Origin: a virus
DNA length: 37,950 nt
Direction: 5' to 3' (one strand)
Virus record (IMG/VR): IMGVR_UViG_3300025201_000015
Location: 1 to 37,950 of that record
Shown here: in pieces, positions 30,568 to 37,950 of the stretch
Layout of the letters: every line of letters begins with the position of its first letter
Numbering within the stretch: position 1 is the first letter of the stretch
The notes under the pieces: generated by a model
The model's input: the letters and a program-made list of their open reading frames with translations, nothing else
The model's database searches: none
What the model was told of the DNA's origin: nothing
Program-made: the position numbers and the translations under genes

Positions 30568-32591
30568 GTGCGCCGCTGATCATCGATAGCTTTGCCGGCG
30601 GCGGCGGAGCCAGCACCGGCATCGAGCTGGCGCTGGGCCGCAGCCCGGACATCGCCATCAACCACTCCGCCGCAGCGCTGGCCCTGCATGAGGCAAACCA
30701 TCCCGAGACGTTGCACCTCGACAGCAACATCTGGGACGTCGACCCCCGCACCGTGACGTCCGGCAAACCTGTCGCTCTGCTTTGGGCCAGCCCCGACTGC
30801 AAGCATTTCTCCAAGGCTAAGGGCGGTGCCGTCCGCGACCGCAACATCCGAGACCTCGCCTGGGTCGTGGTCAAATGGGCCGAGGACGTGAAGCCCGATG
30901 TGATCATCATGGAGAACGTCGAGGAATTCGTGACATGGGGCCCGATTTGCGAGGAAGGCAAGCCCATCAAGGAATTCGCGGGCGTCACCTATGAGGCCTG
31001 GCTGAAACGCCTGAAATCGGCCGGATACAAGGTCCAGTCACGCGAGTTGCGCGCCTGCGACTATGGCGCACCGACGATCCGCAAGCGCTGGTTCCTGATC
31101 GCGCGCCGTGACGGCCTGCCGATCACCTGGCCGAAGCCGACCCACGGCAACCCGAAGTCCAAGGCTGTGAAGCGAGGCAAGCTGCAGCCGTGGCGTACCG
31201 CCGCCGAATGCATCGACTGGTCGATCCCCTGCCCGTCGATCTTTGACACGTCCGACGTCATCAAGGCGAAGCACGGGTTGCGGGCGATCCGGCCACTGGC
31301 AAAGAACACGCTGGCCCGCGTGGCCCGCGGCATGAAGCGCTATGTGCTGGAGGCAGACCAGCCGTTTCTGGTCAACCTCACCCACGGCGCGCGCACCGAA
31401 AGCGCCGCTGAACCGTTCCGCACCATCACCGGGGCCAACCGAGGCGAAAAGGCGGCGGTCTGCCCGAGCCTCATGTCGCTCAAGGGCACCGCCCGCCGCG
31501 CCAGTGCCGCCACCGCACCGCACCCGACCGTGTTGGCCGGCGGCGGGCATTCGGCGCTGGTTGCCGCTAGCCTGACCCGATTCAATACCGGCGCGACAGG
31601 CCAGGACGCCCGCGATCCACTGGCGACGATCACCGCGAATAGCTGGATCAAGAAACCCGGCGGCTGCGCGCCGCTCGGCATTGTCGCGCCCTTCCTCGCA
31701 ACCATGCGCAACAGCCAGAAGCCATGGCAGGGAGCAGGTGAGCCAACCCACACGATCACCGCCGGTGGCGCGGGCCTGTCCCTCTGCGCCCCAGTCCTCA
31801 CCTACGCCCAGCACGGCGGTGCCAACCGTCCCGCGACCGCACCGCACCACACCATCTGCGCCAACCAGAAAGACCAGAACAGCCTGATGGCCGCGACCAT
31901 GATCCACGTCGGAAACGGCGAACGGGCGGGCCAGCAGCCCCGCGCCCTCGACATCGCCGCGCCTCTGAATACCGTCGTCGCGGGCGGCGTGAAGCAATAC
32001 CCCGTGGCGGCGTTCCTTGCCCAGCAGAACGGCGGGCCGAGAATGGAGTCGCACGCCGGCCACGATCCGCGCGAGCCGCTCAGCACCGTTGCCGCGACGG
32101 GCAGCCACCAGACACCTGTCGCCGCCTTCTTTGCCAAGTACTACGGCACCGGCGACGGCGCCCGCACTTCGGACCCGTTCCACACGATCACCGTGAAGGA
32201 TCGCTTTGCCCACACCCAGGCAGAGCTCAGCGCCCCACCGTTCGCAGCCGAGCATCACGCCCGGGCGCGCGAGGTGGCCGAGTTCCTGCGCGAGCATGAC
32301 GCGTGGGATGGCGGCGAGTACGTGACGCTGACCATCGACGGCCAGACCTTCGTGGTGGTCGACATCGGCCTTCGGATGCTGACCCCGCGCGAACTATTCA
32401 ACGCCCAGGGCTTTCCACCCGATTACGTCATCGACGGCATCTGGACCGAGAGCGCCGGCGAATGGGCTTTCGAGCCCTTCACCAAGAACGTGCAAGTGAG
32501 CTGCTGCGGGAATTCCGTCTGCCCGCCGATCGCCGAGGCGCTGGTGCGAGCAAATGCGCCAGCATCCCTTGCCCGTGAAGCCGCTGCCTAA
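30564..32591 (+). CDS. Cytosine-C5 DNA methyltransferase with repetitive target-recognition region
   Basis: A 675-aa C5-cytosine methyltransferase, GTG start. Motif I is DSFAGGGGASTG (about residues 8-19), motif IV has the nucleophile Cys79 in ASPDCKHFSKAKGG, motif VI is ENVEEF (117-122), and RMLTPRELFNAQGFP plus GNSVCPPIA close the fold near the C-terminus. Between them lies an unusually long variable region (about 280-545) made of seven to eight degenerate units with core APx-TIxA, such as DPLATITANS, EPTHTITAGG, APLNTVVAGG and EPLSTVAATG. No restriction partner is adjacent. It probably methylates phage DNA at several sites. Length is nearly twice that of a single-specificity enzyme. Confidence 0.88.
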   Translation: MSAPLIIDSFAGGGGASTGIELALGRSPDIAINHSAAALALHEANHPETLHLDSNIWDVDPRTVTSGKPVALLWASPDCKHFSKAKGGAVRDRNIRDLAWVVVKWAEDVKPDVIIMENVEEFVTWGPICEEGKPIKEFAGVTYEAWLKRLKSAGYKVQSRELRACDYGAPTIRKRWFLIARRDGLPITWPKPTHGNPKSKAVKRGKLQPWRTAAECIDWSIPCPSIFDTSDVIKAKHGLRAIRPLAKNTLARVARGMKRYVLEADQPFLVNLTHGARTESAAEPFRTITGANRGEKAAVCPSLMSLKGTARRASAATAPHPTVLAGGGHSALVAASLTRFNTGATGQDARDPLATITANSWIKKPGGCAPLGIVAPFLATMRNSQKPWQGAGEPTHTITAGGAGLSLCAPVLTYAQHGGANRPATAPHHTICANQKDQNSLMAATMIHVGNGERAGQQPRALDIAAPLNTVVAGGVKQYPVAAFLAQQNGGPRMESHAGHDPREPLSTVAATGSHQTPVAAFFAKYYGTGDGARTSDPFHTITVKDRFAHTQAELSAPPFAAEHHARAREVAEFLREHDAWDGGEYVTLTIDGQTFVVVDIGLRMLTPRELFNAQGFPPDYVIDGIWTESAGEWAFEPFTKNVQVSCCGNSVCPPIAEALVRANAPASLAREAAA

Positions 32592-32620
32592 CCCCGCCCA
32601 ACCATGAAAGGACCCTTGAC

Positions 32621-33040
32621 GTGATGACCCAACAGAAACCGCCAGAGACCGGCCTCCCGGAACAGCATGATCCCTACAAGCTCCGGTCCCTGGAACAGAT
32701 CCTCGCCCTCTTCGACGGCGGCGACTTCATGACCGAGGTGATGGACGGCCACCGCAAGCTGCAGATCGAGCTGCTGGAGCATGCCGCCGAACATGGCTCG
32801 AAAGGCTGCGACGGCACCATGACGATCAAGATCGGCTACGCCCTGGGCAAGTCCGGCGACGTGTCGATGTCGGCCAAGGCCGAGTTCAAGGGCCCGAAGA
32901 AACCGCCGTCGAGCGCCGCGGCCTATATCACCGACCGGGGCGAGCTGACGCTCTACTCGCCCTTCCTCGCCCGCATGCACCAGCCGGTGCGCGATGCCAC
33001 CCCGCATGACCCGGACACCGGCGAAGTGCGCGACGTCTAA
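32621..33040 (+). CDS. Unknown protein before DUF2303
   Basis: A 139-aa protein (GTG at 32621, or ATG at 32624; AAAGGA upstream). FDGGDFMTEVMDGHRKLQIELLEHAAEHGSKG (about residues 31-62) then KIGYALGKSGDVSMSAKAEFKGPKKPPSSAAAYITDRGELTLY (about 70-112). It pairs with the DUF2303 gene 24 bp downstream, as similar genes do in other phages. Not recognised further. Confidence 0.55.
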   Translation: MMTQQKPPETGLPEQHDPYKLRSLEQILALFDGGDFMTEVMDGHRKLQIELLEHAAEHGSKGCDGTMTIKIGYALGKSGDVSMSAKAEFKGPKKPPSSAAAYITDRGELTLYSPFLARMHQPVRDATPHDPDTGEVRDV

Positions 33041-33064
33041 CCCCTGACACAAGAGGATCGAGCA

Positions 33065-34057
33065 ATGTCAGACACCCCCACCATCCCCGCCGGCGAGAAC
33101 CCGGCCGAAACCATGCGCAAGGCAATGGAAGCCTTGGGCAAGACCGAACACATCGAGTTCGCGCCGGACCAGACCCAGACCCTGCCGCTCTTCGTGTCCG
33201 TACCGCAGGGCCGCAGGATCGAGGACCTCGGACCCAAGATCCGAGAGGCCGCTGCCTTCGTGAAACCGTTCCACCGCAAGGGCACGGCCCGGCTCGAAAC
33301 ACTGGTGAGCCTGATCGACTGGGCAAACCGGTTCAAGGGCAGCAGCTCGACCCTCTTCGCCAATCCCGACATGACCGCGCCCTCGCTGACATGCATCGCC
33401 GACTACCATGCCGAGGGCGCGCCGAAGATCGACGGTGAGTTCGGTGACGACAGCGCCCGGCACTGCCATCACCGCGGCGTCTACAAGTTCCCGCTCTCCG
33501 ACGAATGGAAGGCCTGGATGACCGTCTCCGGCAAGCCGCTCGAGAAAGACGAGATGGGCGAGTTCATCGAGGCCAACGCCAAGGACGTGATGGACCCGAC
33601 CCCCGGCATCATCGACGGCCAGGAAAGCGATGCGCTGCAGCCCTGGGAAAACCGCTTGATCCGCACCGCGCGGCAGATCGAGGGCCGGTTCGGCCAGCTG
33701 CATCAGCTGCTGACCATGTCCAAGCGCTTCCAGGTCTATGAGACCAGCGACCTCAAGGTCACCACCAACCGCGACAGCGGCGAGGCCGAGATCCAGTTCC
33801 TGAACGAACACAAGGACGCCGACGGCAAGCCGCTGAACATCCCGAACCTGATCATCATCACGATCCCGGTGTTCCGCGGCGGTGCGCCCTACCGCATGCC
33901 GGTGCGCTTCCGCTACCGCAAGAGCGGCGCCAGCGTGAAGTTCATCCTGACCGTCTACAATCCCGAGAAGGCCTTCGAGGCCGCCTTCGAGGAAGCGGCC
34001 GTCGAGGCCCAGCAAAAGACCGACCTGCCGCTGTTCTACGGCGCGCCGGAAAGCTGA
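33065..34057 (+). CDS. DUF2303 (YfdQ-like) protein
   Basis: A 330-aa protein of the DUF2303/YfdQ family: PLFVSVPQGRRIEDLGP (about residues 41-57), RKGTARLETLVSLIDWANRFKG, SLTCIADYHAEGAPKIDGEFGDDSARHCHHRGVYKFPLSDEW (about 106-147) and IITIPVFRGGAPYRMPVRFRYR (about 262-283). Members occur in many temperate phages near recombination or methylase genes; function is not known. GAGGA stands 8 bp before the ATG. Intact. Confidence 0.8.
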   Translation: MSDTPTIPAGENPAETMRKAMEALGKTEHIEFAPDQTQTLPLFVSVPQGRRIEDLGPKIREAAAFVKPFHRKGTARLETLVSLIDWANRFKGSSSTLFANPDMTAPSLTCIADYHAEGAPKIDGEFGDDSARHCHHRGVYKFPLSDEWKAWMTVSGKPLEKDEMGEFIEANAKDVMDPTPGIIDGQESDALQPWENRLIRTARQIEGRFGQLHQLLTMSKRFQVYETSDLKVTTNRDSGEAEIQFLNEHKDADGKPLNIPNLIIITIPVFRGGAPYRMPVRFRYRKSGASVKFILTVYNPEKAFEAAFEEAAVEAQQKTDLPLFYGAPES

Positions 34058-34206
34058 GTTCAGGCCCTCATCTCAACGCCCCGCCGGTCAGCAACATGGG
34101 CCCCTGCGCAGCCGGCGTCACAACATGGACCCTCTGGTCGAAAGCCCCGGTATCCCGCAGCCCTGGGCAAGCTACGGGACCACACCCCACCTCGGAAAGA
34201 ACCCTT

Positions 34207-34398
34207 ATGCCGAACCCGATCATGAAATTCTTCGAATACGCTCACCTGCCCGCGCACCTCCAAGCGGTCAGCAAGCCCTTCGGTGACATGGCCGCACAGC
34301 TGAACGATCAGCTTCCCGATGGGCCTGAAAAGAGCGCCGGCCTACGCAAGCTGCTCGAAGCGAAGGACTGCATGGTCCGCGCGGCCTTGGCCAGCTGA
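34207..34398 (+). CDS. Acb2/Tad1-type cyclic-nucleotide sponge
   Basis: A 63-aa protein starting MPNPIMKFFEYAHLPAHLQA, then PFGDMAAQLNDQLPDGPEKSAGLRKLLEAKDCMVRA: FEYxHLPxHLQAVSxPF in helix 1 and LPxGPEKSAxLRKLLEAKD in helix 2, the hairpin of the Acb2/Tad1 family. Such proteins bind cyclic di/trinucleotides or Thoeris signals and block CBASS/Thoeris defence. The start at 34207 has GGAAAG upstream. A longer in-frame opening at 34096 lacks coding character. Confidence 0.7.
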   Translation: MPNPIMKFFEYAHLPAHLQAVSKPFGDMAAQLNDQLPDGPEKSAGLRKLLEAKDCMVRAALAS

Positions 34399-34414
34399 TC
34401 CCGGAGGCGCACCG

Positions 34415-34720
34415 ATGAGCCCTTTGACCGAACCGCTGCGCGATGCCCGCCGCGTCCCGCGCCCTCTCGACGAGTGGCACGAAGATGACGGCGACGTGCT
34501 CTGGTGGTGCTGGGACGGCAACGGATGGCTGGGCGAATCGCCCTACGTTGGTTCGCCTCTCGACCTCGGCCACACCGTCGAATGCCATACGCACCGGGAG
34601 ACCGGCGAGAACCCCGCCGCCCGCTTCGATGTTGGCGGCTGGCCCGGCTACCACACCCACTGGACGCCGCTTCCCGCGTGGCCCTACCCGCCAGATCAAC
34701 CTGGAGACGCCAATGGCTGA
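34415..34720 (+). CDS. DUF551-like protein
   Basis: A 101-aa Trp-rich protein (PLDEWHEDDGDVLWWCWDGNGWLGESPYV, about residues 17-45; WPGYHTHWTPLPAWP near 81-95). Start at 34415, with GGAGG 7 bp upstream. WTPLP-type endings are typical of DUF551-like phage proteins of unknown function. It overlaps the DUF5131 gene by 8 bp. Confidence 0.6.
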   Translation: MSPLTEPLRDARRVPRPLDEWHEDDGDVLWWCWDGNGWLGESPYVGSPLDLGHTVECHTHRETGENPAARFDVGGWPGYHTHWTPLPAWPYPPDQPGDANG

Positions 34721-35771
34721 ACAGACCAAAATCGAATGGACGGACGCGACGTGGAATCCGATCACCGGCTGCACTCTGGTCGATGATGGGTGCCGCAACT
34801 GCTATGCCGCCGAGCTGGCCGCGACCCGCCTCAAGACCCACCCCAGCCGCGCCGGGCTGGCCCGGAAGAATGCCTCCGGCGTTGCCAAGTTCACCGGCGA
34901 GGTCAGGTTCAATGACCAATGGCTGGCGCAGCCTCTGGGCTGGAGGAAGCCGCGCATGGTCTTCGTTTGCGCCCATGGCGACCTGTTTCACGAGAGCGTT
35001 CCGGATCAGTGGATCGACCAGGTGTTCGCCGTCATGGCGCTGTCGCCCCAGCACACGTTTCAGGTGCTGACCAAACGCCCCGATCGGGCGCGGGAGTATC
35101 TCTCACACCTTCAAGCGCGGATTTACTGGAATGACATCGCAGTGAAGGCCCGCGCGGCTGGTATAACCCTCTTGGGCGACATGTCGTATCTCAGGCAACA
35201 TGAGCTTGGTCCCCTCCCCAACGTCTGGCTTGGCACCAGCATCAGCGATCAGGCCAGCGCCGATGCGCGGATCCCCGAGCTGCTTGCCACCCCGGCGGCG
35301 GTGCGCTTCCTCAGCGCCGAGCCGCTGCTGGGGCCAGTGGACTTGGAGCCGTATGTTAGCCCCGCATGGTCCGCCGACGACGCCGAGTGGCCGAAACTCG
35401 GAAACCTCGACTGGATCATCGTCGGCGGCGAGTCCGGCCGCAACGCCCGGCCCATGCACCCGGACTGGGCGCGCTCGCTGAGGGATCAGTGCCAGCAAGC
35501 GAGCGTGGCGTTCTTCTTCAAACAGGCCGGCGCCTGGACTGCCTGGGAGTTCGCCAGCCCACCCTATCTGCGCAACGCCTTCACGGGCGAAGAGCAGGAT
35601 CGTCACGCGCTTCTGCCGGACCGCGAGACCTTCGACTGCGGCCGTGATTGGGATGACGGGTTGGAATTCGTGCCTGAGAGCAGCCATGCGGTTTTCCAGC
35701 GCATCGGCAAGAAAGCCGCCGGTCGCCTGCTGGATGGCCGAGAATGGAGCGAGGTGCCGGGATGCCTATGA
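34713..35771 (+). CDS. DUF5131 / phage Gp37-Gp68 family protein
   Basis: A 352-aa protein of the Gp37/Gp68 (DUF5131) family. It opens IEWTDATWNPITGCTLVDDGCRNCYAAELAATR (about residues 7-39); three Cys in C-x6-C-x2-C form a likely metal site. Then FVCAHGDLFHESVP (about 85-98), LTKRPDRAREYL, and GGESGRNARPMHPDWARSLRDQCQQASVAFFFKQ (about 236-269). The fold pattern is barrel-like and the Cys cluster is reminiscent of radical-SAM proteins although the spacing differs. Its role in phages is not known. Complete. Confidence 0.8.
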   Translation: MAEQTKIEWTDATWNPITGCTLVDDGCRNCYAAELAATRLKTHPSRAGLARKNASGVAKFTGEVRFNDQWLAQPLGWRKPRMVFVCAHGDLFHESVPDQWIDQVFAVMALSPQHTFQVLTKRPDRAREYLSHLQARIYWNDIAVKARAAGITLLGDMSYLRQHELGPLPNVWLGTSISDQASADARIPELLATPAAVRFLSAEPLLGPVDLEPYVSPAWSADDAEWPKLGNLDWIIVGGESGRNARPMHPDWARSLRDQCQQASVAFFFKQAGAWTAWEFASPPYLRNAFTGEEQDRHALLPDRETFDCGRDWDDGLEFVPESSHAVFQRIGKKAAGRLLDGREWSEVPGCL

Positions 35772-36199
35772 TCCTGAAACAGGGCGCGACCCGGAAAACA
35801 TCCCCGTTGATGCGCGCCACGCCTAAAGACCGCAAGCGCCTGATCGCGCGTGAACGCAAGCTTCGGCGAACTGGGGACTGGGGCACATGGGAACGACTCG
35901 AGAACCCGTATCGGTTTCAGCCGGGTTGGCTTGGCGAAGTTGACCACGTGCGCAAGAACCAGGTGTTCTCGGTCTTGGTGCGCGATGTTGGCACCGCGAT
36001 CCACCTGGGCATCTCCAGCCTCACCGGTGACCGTCCAACCTTCCACGAGATGCAACGCATCAAGAATGACCTGGCGGGTGAGAACGCCACCGGCGTCGAG
36101 GTCTACCCCCCGGCCGGTGAATTGGTTGACGAAGCCGAGATGTTTCATTTGTGGATCATCTTCGGCGGCCTGCCGTTCTCGCTATACCGCGGACACTGA
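35762..36199 (+). CDS. DUF7694-like protein
   Basis: A 145-aa protein (ERLENPYRFQPGWLGEVDHVRKNQVFSVLVRD near residues 44-75; AIHLGISSLTGDRPTFHEMQRIKNDLAG near 79-106; VEVYPPAGELVDEAEMFHLWIIF). This is the DUF7694 pattern, common in alphaproteobacterial phages. Start 35762 chosen for GAGG about 10 bp upstream; ATG at 35768 is possible. Overlaps the DUF5131 stop. Confidence 0.65.
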   Translation: MPMILKQGATRKTSPLMRATPKDRKRLIARERKLRRTGDWGTWERLENPYRFQPGWLGEVDHVRKNQVFSVLVRDVGTAIHLGISSLTGDRPTFHEMQRIKNDLAGENATGVEVYPPAGELVDEAEMFHLWIIFGGLPFSLYRGH

Positions 36200-36202
36200 C
36201 CC

Positions 36203-36712
36203 ATGCCGGACGCCACCCTCCACCTGCACCCTCCCGCCTTCCCCCGCACTTTCGAGCCGTTCAACTGTGTCCATGAGCCAGCTATGCAAATCTGCGACGC
36301 ATCGATCCGCTGGAAGCCGAACGGCGGTGGCCATATCGAGGTACCGCACGCACGTTGCCTCGCATGTGGCGCACCAGTTAAAAAGACCAAGCCCGGCAAC
36401 ATCTTCGTCGACATCGCCTGTCTCCTGAAGGTCGAGGTTTTTCAGATCGGCGCGATCCGCGCCCGGCTGAACGCCATGCAGGACATCTACCTTCGCCGCG
36501 CCGAAATCCTCTTTGGTCCGGACGGATGGCTGGGTGACGAAAGCTGGCGAGGCCTGGCCGAGATCATCGACCCCAACCTGACAATGCGTGTAGAGCACGC
36601 CGGCGCACATGGGGACGGCACACGCTTCCTCCGGCTGGGCGTAGACGAGGAATACTGGCCCGATCCGGAAACGATGGCCGCCGCACAGCTTGACCTGTTC
36701 GGAGCGACCTGA
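36203..36712 (+). CDS. Unknown protein with Cys pair
   Basis: A 169-aa protein with ARCLACGAPVKK (about residues 50-61) that may bind metal, and helical segments RARLNAMQDIYLRRAEILFGPDGWLGDESWRGLAEIIDP. Starts 3 bp after the DUF7694 stop. Not recognised. Confidence 0.55.
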   Translation: MPDATLHLHPPAFPRTFEPFNCVHEPAMQICDASIRWKPNGGGHIEVPHARCLACGAPVKKTKPGNIFVDIACLLKVEVFQIGAIRARLNAMQDIYLRRAEILFGPDGWLGDESWRGLAEIIDPNLTMRVEHAGAHGDGTRFLRLGVDEEYWPDPETMAAAQLDLFGAT

Positions 36713-36715
36713 CCC

Positions 36716-37000
36716 ATGTCCGTCGCCGTGACACGCTTACTGAAACCCGCCGAGGCCGCCGAAGTGCTGGGGGTCTGTGAAAAGACCTTGCAGCAATGCC
36801 GCGCGCGCGGGTTAAGGTACGTGACAGTCACGCGCGGCGCGATCCGCTATCGGGCGGACGATCTGGAAGCTTACATCGAGGCTCAGACATGCCGTTCAGA
36901 ACCGCCAAAACCAAAATCTGGCAATATGACATCCAGGTCCGGGGTCGTCGACTTCGCGGAAGCACTGGCACAGACGACTACGAGGAAGCGAAGGCAATAG
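36716..37000 (+). CDS. Excisionase-like HTH protein
   Basis: A 94-aa protein with a MerR/AlpA-type winged helix (LLKPAEAAEVLGVCEKTLQQCRARGLRYVTVTRGAIRYRADDLEAYIEA, about residues 8-56), as in phage excisionases and AlpA-like regulators. It lies directly upstream of the integrase, overlapping it by 112 bp out of frame. It should help prophage excision and could also control int. Confidence 0.75.
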   Translation: MSVAVTRLLKPAEAAEVLGVCEKTLQQCRARGLRYVTVTRGAIRYRADDLEAYIEAQTCRSEPPKPKSGNMTSRSGVVDFAEALAQTTTRKRRQ

Positions 37001-37950
37001 AGGCCGAGGTCAGGGCCCGGGCCAAGACCAGCCAGCCCGACCGCGCCGCCTGTACGCTCTCGCAAGCCTTCGGCACCTATCACGTCGACATCTGCCAGCA
37101 CCAGCCCAGCGGCGCCACCAGCGCCTCGCAGGCCAAGGCCATCCTGAAGCACATCCCGGGCCAGACACGCCTCGACGAACTCACCAATGCCGACCTGATG
37201 AAGATGGTGAACCAGATGCGCGCGAGCTGCTCGAACGCGACGGTGAACCGCCGCTTGCAGTACATGGGTCGCGCATGCCGGCACATGGTGAAGTTCTACG
37301 GTGCCGAGCTTGGCGATCTCAACTTCAAGGCGCCGGAGGTCAGAGAGGCTCAGGAGCGCATCAGGGAACTGTCGCAGGACGAACAGCGGCGCCTCTTCGA
37401 GAAGCTGCCAACCGACCTGCATGCACCGGTCACATTCTGCCTGATGACCGGCTGCCGGATCAGCACCATGGCAGGCCTGCTTTGGAGCGACATCGGCGAC
37501 AACGAGATCATCTTCCGGCTCAAGGGCGGCACGACGATGACCTTTCCGATCAGCCGGGAGATGCGGGCATTCCTGTCAGCCCTGCCGAAGTCCAACGTGA
37601 TCGAGGCCCGTCGCTATGTCTTCACCAGGATCGACAAGCAGACGATGGAACGGACGCGCATTGTGCCGAAGGGCGGCGTCTTCAACGCGGAATTCCGCGA
37701 GGCCGTGGCGGAAGCGAGGATCCCCGATTTCCGGTTCCACGATCTGCGACACACCTTTGCGACTCGCATGCTGCGCCAGACCCGAAACCTCAAGTTGGTG
37801 TCGCAGCTGCTGGGTCACAAGGACATCACCACGACCGCGCGATACGCTCATGTCCTGGTCGATGACATGCGTGCCGCGCTGGATGAATTCAGCCCGGTTT
37901 CGGGCGGCGACCCCCAGAATTTCCCCCAGAGCATCACCCTAAGTAATTGA
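36889..37950 (+). CDS. int: Tyrosine recombinase integrase
   Basis: A 353-aa phage integrase. N-terminal strands (IWQYDIQVRGRRLRGSTGT) form an arm-binding domain; a core-binding helical domain covers about residues 55-145; the catalytic domain has Arg190 (MTGCRISTMAGL), Lys212 (LKGGT), His284/Arg287 (FHDLRHTFATRM), His310 (LLGHKDITTT) and Tyr319 (ARYAHV). All catalytic residues are present. GAGG stands about 8 bp upstream of the start, inside the excisionase gene; an in-frame ATG at 36796 lies deeper in that gene and is not used. The stop is the last codon of the window, so any attachment site lies beyond it. Confidence 0.92.
   Translation: MPFRTAKTKIWQYDIQVRGRRLRGSTGTDDYEEAKAIEAEVRARAKTSQPDRAACTLSQAFGTYHVDICQHQPSGATSASQAKAILKHIPGQTRLDELTNADLMKMVNQMRASCSNATVNRRLQYMGRACRHMVKFYGAELGDLNFKAPEVREAQERIRELSQDEQRRLFEKLPTDLHAPVTFCLMTGCRISTMAGLLWSDIGDNEIIFRLKGGTTMTFPISREMRAFLSALPKSNVIEARRYVFTRIDKQTMERTRIVPKGGVFNAEFREAVAEARIPDFRFHDLRHTFATRMLRQTRNLKLVSQLLGHKDITTTARYAHVLVDDMRAALDEFSPVSGGDPQNFPQSITLSN

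Noticed and set aside
31038-32297. 419-codon minus-strand frame opposite the C5 methyltransferase
   Set aside because: Shadow of a repetitive GC-rich gene; Gly/Ala/Arg-rich, no domain.
34125-34289. 54-codon plus-strand frame upstream of the Acb2-like gene (starts MDPLVESPGIPQPW)
   Set aside because: No ribosome-binding site, and its second half lies in the wrong frame of the Acb2-like gene.
1-37950. tRNA, rRNA, CRISPR array or insertion sequence
   Set aside because: No cloverleaf, no regularly spaced direct repeats other than the iterons and operators, and no transposase were seen. No attachment-site repeat could be defined within the window.

Overview
The window reads as one nearly complete temperate siphophage genome, most likely an integrated prophage of about 38 kb. 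It runs from a small zinc-ribbon gene at the left edge to the stop codon of a tyrosine integrase at the right edge. No host housekeeping gene, tRNA, rRNA or CRISPR array is visible. The DNA is GC-rich (low-to-mid sixties percent by eye). The protein style (HK97-type head, S49 prohead protease, J-like tail protein with a DUF6950 partner) suggests an alphaproteobacterial host, probably Rhodobacterales; that host call is inference.

Leftward lytic arm (28113 down to 1). A Cro-like gene starts a long minus-strand operon of small genes, most linked by ATGA stop/start overlaps, including a 44-aa membrane protein. It continues through an adenine methyltransferase, a replication initiator carrying iterons inside its own coding sequence, a candidate replication partner, HNH nuclease, small and large terminase, portal, S49 protease, major capsid, head-tail connectors, tail tube, frameshifted tail chaperones, tape measure, tail tip, J-like protein, tailspike, amidase and holin-like genes. 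Two genes lie against this grain on the plus strand: a Wzy/WaaL-like O-antigen protein between amidase and tailspike (2404-3690), and a small exported protein inside the head-tail connector block (14363-14686). Both look like morons, cargo genes expressed by the lysogen.

Switch region (28113-28728). A CI-like repressor (28225-28512) is flanked by five copies of a 17-bp partial palindrome (consensus ATCGACGTTTCTTCGAT). Three lie between cro and cI, and two lie in front of the rightward operon. At both lytic promoters the operator fills the -35/-10 spacer, so one repressor could hold both arms. The cro message would be nearly leaderless.

Rightward arm (28728-37950). Several small unrecognised genes precede a cytosine-C5 methyltransferase with a highly repetitive target-recognition region, a DUF2303 protein, a 63-aa Acb2/Tad1-type protein (likely cyclic-nucleotide sponge against CBASS/Thoeris), a DUF551-like protein, a DUF5131 (Gp37/Gp68) protein, a DUF7694 protein, an excisionase-like gene and the integrase. 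This arm looks like a counter-defence and integration module. The layout (integrase at one end, lysis genes at the other) is that of an integrated prophage. There is no gene-free stretch over 300 bases; the longest gaps are 28513-28727 (operators) and 22672-22848 (hairpin, possible cos neighbourhood).
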